Shown here piece after piece: positions 30,987 through 32,766 of a stretch of DNA of 32,766 nt; the stretch's first letter is position 1; each line of letters starts with the position of its first letter. The DNA lies in contig JAFLCY010000036.1 in the NCBI GenBank assembly GCA_017303485.1, positions 1-32,766 on the forward strand, written 5' to 3'. Source of the stretch: Rhodobacterales bacterium. Lineage in GTDB: Bacteria; Pseudomonadota; Alphaproteobacteria; Rhodobacterales; Rhodobacteraceae. The notes beneath the pieces are model-generated. The model made no database searches and had not been told where the DNA came from. It was given only the letters and a program-made list of their open reading frames with translations. The translations under genes and the position numbers were made by a program.

Positions 30987-32010
30987 CGCCGCAGACCACG
31001 CAATCCGCTCGCCGCTTCACGCCGATTACCCGCGTCTCGGCGTATAGCGCGTCGTGGATCATCAGCCGCCCCGCGAGGGTCTCCCCGGCCCCGGTGACCC
31101 ACTTCACCGCCTCCATCGCCATCACCGACCCGATCACCCCGGGCAAGGGAGCGGCCACCCCTGCCTCGGCGCAGGTCGGCACCAACCCCGGCGCGGGCTT
31201 GACCGGGAAGACGCAGGCATAGCACGGCCCGCCCTTCGCCGGATCGAACAGCGACACCTGCCCCTCCCACTGCGTGATCGCCCCCGAGATCAGGGGCACC
31301 CCCGCCGCCACGCAGGCCCGGTTGACCAGATAACGGGTGTCGAAATCATCGGTCCCGTCCAGCACAAGATCATAGTCCGCGACCAGATCCCGGGCATTCT
31401 CCTCGGTCAGCTTGCGATTGTAGGGCCGGACTTCGATGAACGGGTTCAGCGCCCGCATCGCCGCCTCGGCCGAGAAGACCTTTGGCATCCCGATCCGCCC
31501 GTCGGTGTGGATCACCTGACGCTGCAGGTTTGACCCCTCGACAACGTCATCGTCGATCACTCCGATCACGCCCACGCCCGCCGCCGCGAGGTAGAGGAGC
31601 GCAGGCGAGCCCAGGCCCCCTGCCCCCACCACCAGCACCTTCGCCGCCTTCAGCCGCTTCTGCCCCGGCCCGCCGATCTCGCGCAGGATGATGTGGCGGG
31701 CATAGCGGTCAAGCTCAGCCTCGCGGAAAGTGCCCGCAGCTGGCGGGGCGGCTGGCTCTGCGATCTTCGTCCGTCGCACCGCCCGCAGGATTTCGCGGTA
31801 GCCCAGCACGACGCCGGCCAAAAGGCCCAGAACTGTCCAGGCCCGGAAGTCGCCGCCCAAAAGGCGGGCCAGCAGGTTGCCCGCAATAACGGGCAGATGA
31901 GCCAGCATCAAGGCCGCCCACCAGCCCGCCGCGGCCAGCAGCCAGCCCTCGCCCCAGCCGCGCCAGCGGCCCAGCGCCCAGATCCCAATGAAGCCCAGAA
32001 CCCCGATCAC
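30946..32010 (-). CDS. moeB: MoeB/ThiF-family adenylyltransferase with N-terminal membrane segments
   Basis: A 354-residue E1-like enzyme; MoeB adenylates the C-terminus of MoaD (or ThiS) for sulfur transfer in molybdopterin synthesis. Residues 98-345 are the catalytic domain: [16 protein letters not shown], the nucleotide loop GAGGLGS (129-135), [13 protein letters not shown] and two zinc pairs, CYAC (263-266) and CVVC (337-340). There is no rhodanese domain. The first 80 residues are extra and hydrophobic (helices about 2-14, 22-37 and 58-72), which would tether the enzyme to the inner membrane. The start is GTG 32008-32010, overlapping the dut TGA by 4 bp, so coupling to dut is likely. The 3' end overlaps the convergent membrane-protein gene by 41 bp. 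Confidence 0.85.
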   Translation of the reverse strand: MIGVLGFIGIWALGRWRGWGEGWLLAAAGWWAALMLAHLPVIAGNLLARLLGGDFRAWTVLGLLAGVVLGYREILRAVRRTKIAEPAAPPAAGTFREAELDRYARHIILREIGGPGQKRLKAAKVLVVGAGGLGSPALLYLAAAGVGVIGVIDDDVVEGSNLQRQVIHTDGRIGMPKVFSAEAAMRALNPFIEVRPYNRKLTEENARDLVADYDLVLDGTDDFDTRYLVNRACVAAGVPLISGAITQWEGQVSLFDPAKGGPCYACVFPVKPAPGLVPTCAEAGVAAPLPGVIGSVMAMEAVKWVTGAGETLAGRLMIHDALYAETRVIGVKRRADCVVCGVSAGSTAGTPPAP

Positions 32011-32486
32011 GGTTTGCCAGCGCCGAACCCGGTGGAGCCGAACCCGCCGGTTCCCCGGTCTGTTTCGTCCAGCCCATTGACCACCGCAAATCCGACCTGC
32101 ACCACCGGCGCCACCACCGCCTGCGCCACCCGGTCGCCGTGCCGGATCGTGTAGGGCTCGGGGCCAAGATTGATCAGCGACACCCCCAGCGGCCCGCGAT
32201 AGTCGCTGTCGATGGTGCCGGGCGTGTTCGGCAGCGTGATCCCGTGCTTCGAGGCCAGCCCGGACCGGGGACGGACCTGCATCTCAAATCCTGCCGGCAC
32301 CGCCACCCGGATGCCGGTCGGGCAGATCGCGCGCGCCATCGGCGCGAGCGTCAGCCCCGCCTCGCGCGCCTCGGGCGGGAAATTCGCGCAGAGGTCCGCA
32401 CCCGCAGCCCCCGCCGTCTGATAGGCGGGCAGCGGCAGGGTCCGGTCCGCCCAGTCTTCCCAAAGCACTTGCACAACCGGCCCCAT
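32007..32486 (-). CDS. dut: dUTP diphosphatase
   Basis: A 159-residue trimeric dUTPase that hydrolyses dUTP to dUMP and pyrophosphate. All five motifs are visible: [41 protein letters not shown] and the C-terminal [11 protein letters not shown]-loop-like arm. I chose ATG 32484-32486 because the protein then starts with the family's first strand ([12 protein letters not shown]). An ATG at 32499-32501 would add five residues, but it lies inside the dispersed repeat at 32491-32530. The gene sits between coaBC and moeB, an order I know from Rhodobacteraceae, and its stop overlaps the moeB GTG. Confidence 0.93.
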   Translation of the reverse strand: MGPVVQVLWEDWADRTLPLPAYQTAGAAGADLCANFPPEAREAGLTLAPMARAICPTGIRVAVPAGFEMQVRPRSGLASKHGITLPNTPGTIDSDYRGPLGVSLINLGPEPYTIRHGDRVAQAVVAPVVQVGFAVVNGLDETDRGTGGFGSTGFGAGKP

Positions 32487-32490
32487 CGCC

Positions 32491-32530
32491 TGCTCTTTCA
32501 TCTGTCCCCAAATATCCCCGCCGGAGGCTC
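32491..32530 (-). repeat. GATATTT-type dispersed element, copy E
   Basis: Read on the minus strand: GAGCCTCCGGCGGGGATATT, then TGGGGACAGATGAAAGAGCA. It fills most of the 55-bp spacer between coaBC and dut and carries a possible dut start codon. It is the fullest copy, containing both the GGGGACAG and AAAGAGCA parts seen separately in the others. Confidence 0.65.
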
Positions 32531-32541
32531 CGACGCCGGCC

Positions 32542-32766
32542 TCAAGCCAAAGCCTCGGCGATCCGTGCTGCCAGCCGCCGCGCGACCTCATCCTTGGCCA
32601 TTCTTGGCCAGGCTTCGGCCCCAGCCTCGGAAATCAGCGTGATCGTGTTTTCCGCCCCGCCCATGATCCCGGTCGCGGGAGAAACATCGTTCGCCACGAT
32701 CCAGTCACAGCCCTTGCGCGCACGCTTGGCCGTGGCATGGGCCACAACGTCGTTGGTCTCGGCAGC
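32542..32766 (-). CDS. coaBC: CoaBC, C-terminal part (gene runs out of the window)
   Basis: The last 74 residues of the bifunctional phosphopantothenoylcysteine decarboxylase/phosphopantothenate-cysteine ligase of coenzyme A synthesis. The stretch [19 protein letters not shown], followed by [10 protein letters not shown] and a late NTITLI, is the conserved end of the CoaB synthetase domain. The stop is TGA at 32542-32544; the 5' end lies beyond the right edge. It is first in a likely coaBC-dut-moeB operon. Confidence 0.9.
   Translation of the reverse strand, partial: AAETNDVVAHATAKRARKGCDWIVANDVSPATGIMGGAENTITLISEAGAEAWPRMAKDEVARRLAARIAEALA

Noticed and set aside
1-32766. CRISPR arrays, tRNA or rRNA genes, transposases
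   Set aside because: I saw no regularly spaced direct repeats, no tRNA-like cloverleaf with CCA context, no rRNA segments and no transposase or integrase motifs.

Overview
This is a GC-rich, densely packed stretch of an alphaproteobacterial chromosome, most likely from the Rhodobacteraceae (Paracoccus/Rhodobacter/Gemmobacter-like). The assignment rests on the complete bhc cluster with its divergent IclR regulator, the coaBC-dut-moeB order at the right edge, and several copies of a short GATATTT-type repeat that I associate with this family. There are 24 intact or edge-truncated protein genes, one clear pseudogene and many intercistronic palindromes. I see no tRNA, rRNA, CRISPR array, transposase or prophage.

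Layout. 1-2.5 kb: a purine permease (NCS2) and a voltage-gated-type K+ channel with a C-terminal zinc ribbon, both on +. 2.5-5.6 kb (-): an EF-G-like protein with a degenerate G domain, then a GAPDH-family dehydrogenase. 5.7-11.1 kb: bhcABCD (-) and divergent bhcR (+), the beta-hydroxyaspartate cycle that turns two glyoxylate into one oxaloacetate. 11.2-14.5 kb: choline-sulfatase betC (+) facing a GMC choline dehydrogenase-like gene (-). 14.6-16.5 kb (-): osmC, a StrF-like glycosyltransferase and a truncated, stop-containing second osmC copy. 16.5-24.3 kb: a five-gene carnitine/gamma-butyrobetaine operon (-), transcribed cdhC, cdhA-cdhB fusion, acyl-CoA dehydrogenase, ADP-forming CoA ligase, caiD, divergent from a cdhR-like AraC/GATase regulator (+). 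24.3-28.1 kb (-): an M3 peptidase and an amino-acid ABC permease plus binding protein without a local ATPase. 28.3-31.0 kb (+): an AI-2E family transporter with a cytosolic Rossmann-like tail, a DUF883 protein and a small membrane protein. 31-32.8 kb (-): coaBC (partial), dut, moeB.

How the genes fit together. The centre of the window reads as a quaternary-amine and C2 catabolism block. Choline-O-sulfate goes to choline (BetC) and on towards betaine aldehyde (BetA-like). Carnitine, and probably gamma-butyrobetaine or crotonobetaine, goes through dehydrocarnitine and betainyl-CoA to glycine betaine. Glyoxylate and glycine are assimilated by the Bhc enzymes. The pathway steps are established for the named families. 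The substrate range of the five-gene operon and the metabolic link between the clusters are my inference.

The non-coding structure is rich. Two nearly identical double palindromes sit right after bhcA and bhcD, two related long palindromes sit right after bhcC and caiD, and five copies of a GATATTT element lie between genes.
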